Positions 63,299-64,000 of a stretch of 64,000 bases of DNA are shown here, one piece after another; the stretch's first letter is position 1, and each line of letters starts with the position of its first letter. The translations under genes and the position numbers were made by a program. The DNA is from Comamonas sp. BIGb0124 (GTDB taxonomy: Bacteria; Pseudomonadota; Gammaproteobacteria; Burkholderiales; Burkholderiaceae_C). Location: NCBI RefSeq assembly GCF_003752175.1, contig NZ_RJVF01000009.1, positions 434,001 to 498,000 on the forward strand, in the 5' to 3' direction. Under the pieces are notes generated by a model. It did no database searches, was not told the origin of the DNA, and saw only the letters and a program-made list of their open reading frames with translations.

Positions 63299-64000
63299 AT
63301 GCAGCGTGAAGACATCGTCGACCTGAACGCCTTCGCGACCGTTGCAGAAGAACGCAGTTTCACCAAGGCCTCGATCCGGCTCGGCACATCCCAATCGGCA
63401 CTGAGTCATGCCGTCAGGCGTCTTGAAACACGGCTCGGGGTTCGCCTGCTCAACCGGACGACACGAAGCGTCTCGCCGACCGAGGCCGGGCAACAACTGC
63501 TCGACACCTTGCAATCGTCATTCCAATCGATTGCAGAAAGACTGGGGACGATCGGGCACCTGCGTGAGGAGCCGGCAGGCTCGATTCGCATCAGTACCTC
63601 CGAGCACGCGCTGCAGGTCGTGCTCTGGCCCAAGCTCTCCAAATTCATGAAGACCTATCCGGCCGTGCAAGTCGAGATCGAAGTGGATCCTGCCGGCCCG
63701 AACATCGTGGACGGACGGTTCGATGCAGGCATACGCCTAGGCGACGACATCGACAAGGACATGGTCGCCGTCCGCATCTCGCCCGATCTGCTCAAGTCTT
63801 TTGTGGCTTCGCCCAAGTACCTGGCCGGCAGGACGATGCCGCGATCCCCGCACGATCTTGTCGACCACGCGTGCCTCACGTACCGACGACCGTTGACAGG
63901 ACGCATACTGCCCTGGGACTTCATCAAGCGGGGCAAGAAGATACAGCTTCGATTGTCCGGGCGACTCGTGTTCAACAATATTCCGGCGTTGGTGACTGCG
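63299..64000 (+). CDS. LysR-family regulator, incomplete at the window end
   Basis: 234 codons are open to the last base. The helix-turn-helix (DLNAFATVAEERSFTKASIRLG, then SQSALSHAVRRLE) is of the common LysR type, followed by an effector domain (GSIRISTSEHALQVVLWPKL). The last third is missing. The gene is divergent from the PQQ dehydrogenase and is its probable regulator. The Shine-Dalgarno is weak; the ATG at 63299 is chosen because the family's N terminus begins there. Confidence 0.9.
   Translation, partial: MQREDIVDLNAFATVAEERSFTKASIRLGTSQSALSHAVRRLETRLGVRLLNRTTRSVSPTEAGQQLLDTLQSSFQSIAERLGTIGHLREEPAGSIRISTSEHALQVVLWPKLSKFMKTYPAVQVEIEVDPAGPNIVDGRFDAGIRLGDDIDKDMVAVRISPDLLKSFVASPKYLAGRTMPRSPHDLVDHACLTYRRPLTGRILPWDFIKRGKKIQLRLSGRLVFNNIPALVTA

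Overview
The window is high-GC DNA (long open frames with C or G in third positions) from a member of the Betaproteobacteria, most probably Burkholderiales. This rests on the accB-accC-prmA-zinc-ribbon-pfkB-histone-H1-like gene order, the pilS-pilR-ampD order, the orphan Bug-type receptor and the gltX/tRNA arrangement. I cannot name the genus; an Alcaligenaceae-like organism is a guess.

Positions 1-42,000 are mostly core chromosome. They run: purF, gltX and three tRNAs (Ala-GGC, Glu-TTC, Asp-GTC); ettA; two pirins; a DAHP synthase behind a transcription attenuator; mpl; a YihY/BrkB membrane protein; a TlpA-like thioredoxin; accBC-prmA and the DUF3426 gene; a PfkB kinase; an Ala/Lys-rich histone-like gene; ampD-pilR-pilS; a PP0621-type protein; a CcsA/YpjD protein; ffh; a CodA-like amidohydrolase; hemG; opgH; the miaB-glrK-qseG-like-glrR run; an SDR; and katG.

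The clearest regulatory system is at 7774-7918. A 26-codon leader peptide carries the run YFYFYFW and ends before a strong intrinsic terminator. An upstream 12-nt segment (7815-7826) can pair without mismatch (10 Watson-Crick plus 2 G-U pairs) with the 5' arm of that terminator. This is the architecture of a Tyr/Phe-sensing attenuator for the DAHP synthase gene at 7995, the first enzyme of the aromatic pathway.

Positions 42,583-52,044 form one co-directional catabolic and uptake cluster: a LysR regulator, a DapA-family lyase, an SDR, a dihydropyrimidinase/hydantoinase, an amidase, an Asp/Glu/hydantoin-racemase-like protein and a four-gene polar-amino-acid-type ABC importer. A FAD-binding 2-hydroxyacid-dehydrogenase-like gene is divergent from it. 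Three of the enzymes (lyase, SDR, racemase-like) lack residues that are catalytic in the textbook members, so the pathway is probably not simple hydantoin or pyrimidine degradation. I cannot name the substrate.

Positions 53,000-63,300 look like an accessory, rearranged region. It holds a LysR/Bug receptor/carboxylesterase module, a prlF-yhaV toxin-antitoxin pair whose toxin appears truncated at the esterase junction, a hipBA pair with a clear inverted-repeat operator, a second decayed prlF 3' end, and a Bcr/CflA transporter pseudogene with an internal deletion. A membrane PQQ dehydrogenase (quinate/shikimate/glucose family) follows, with a divergent LysR gene that runs off the window end.
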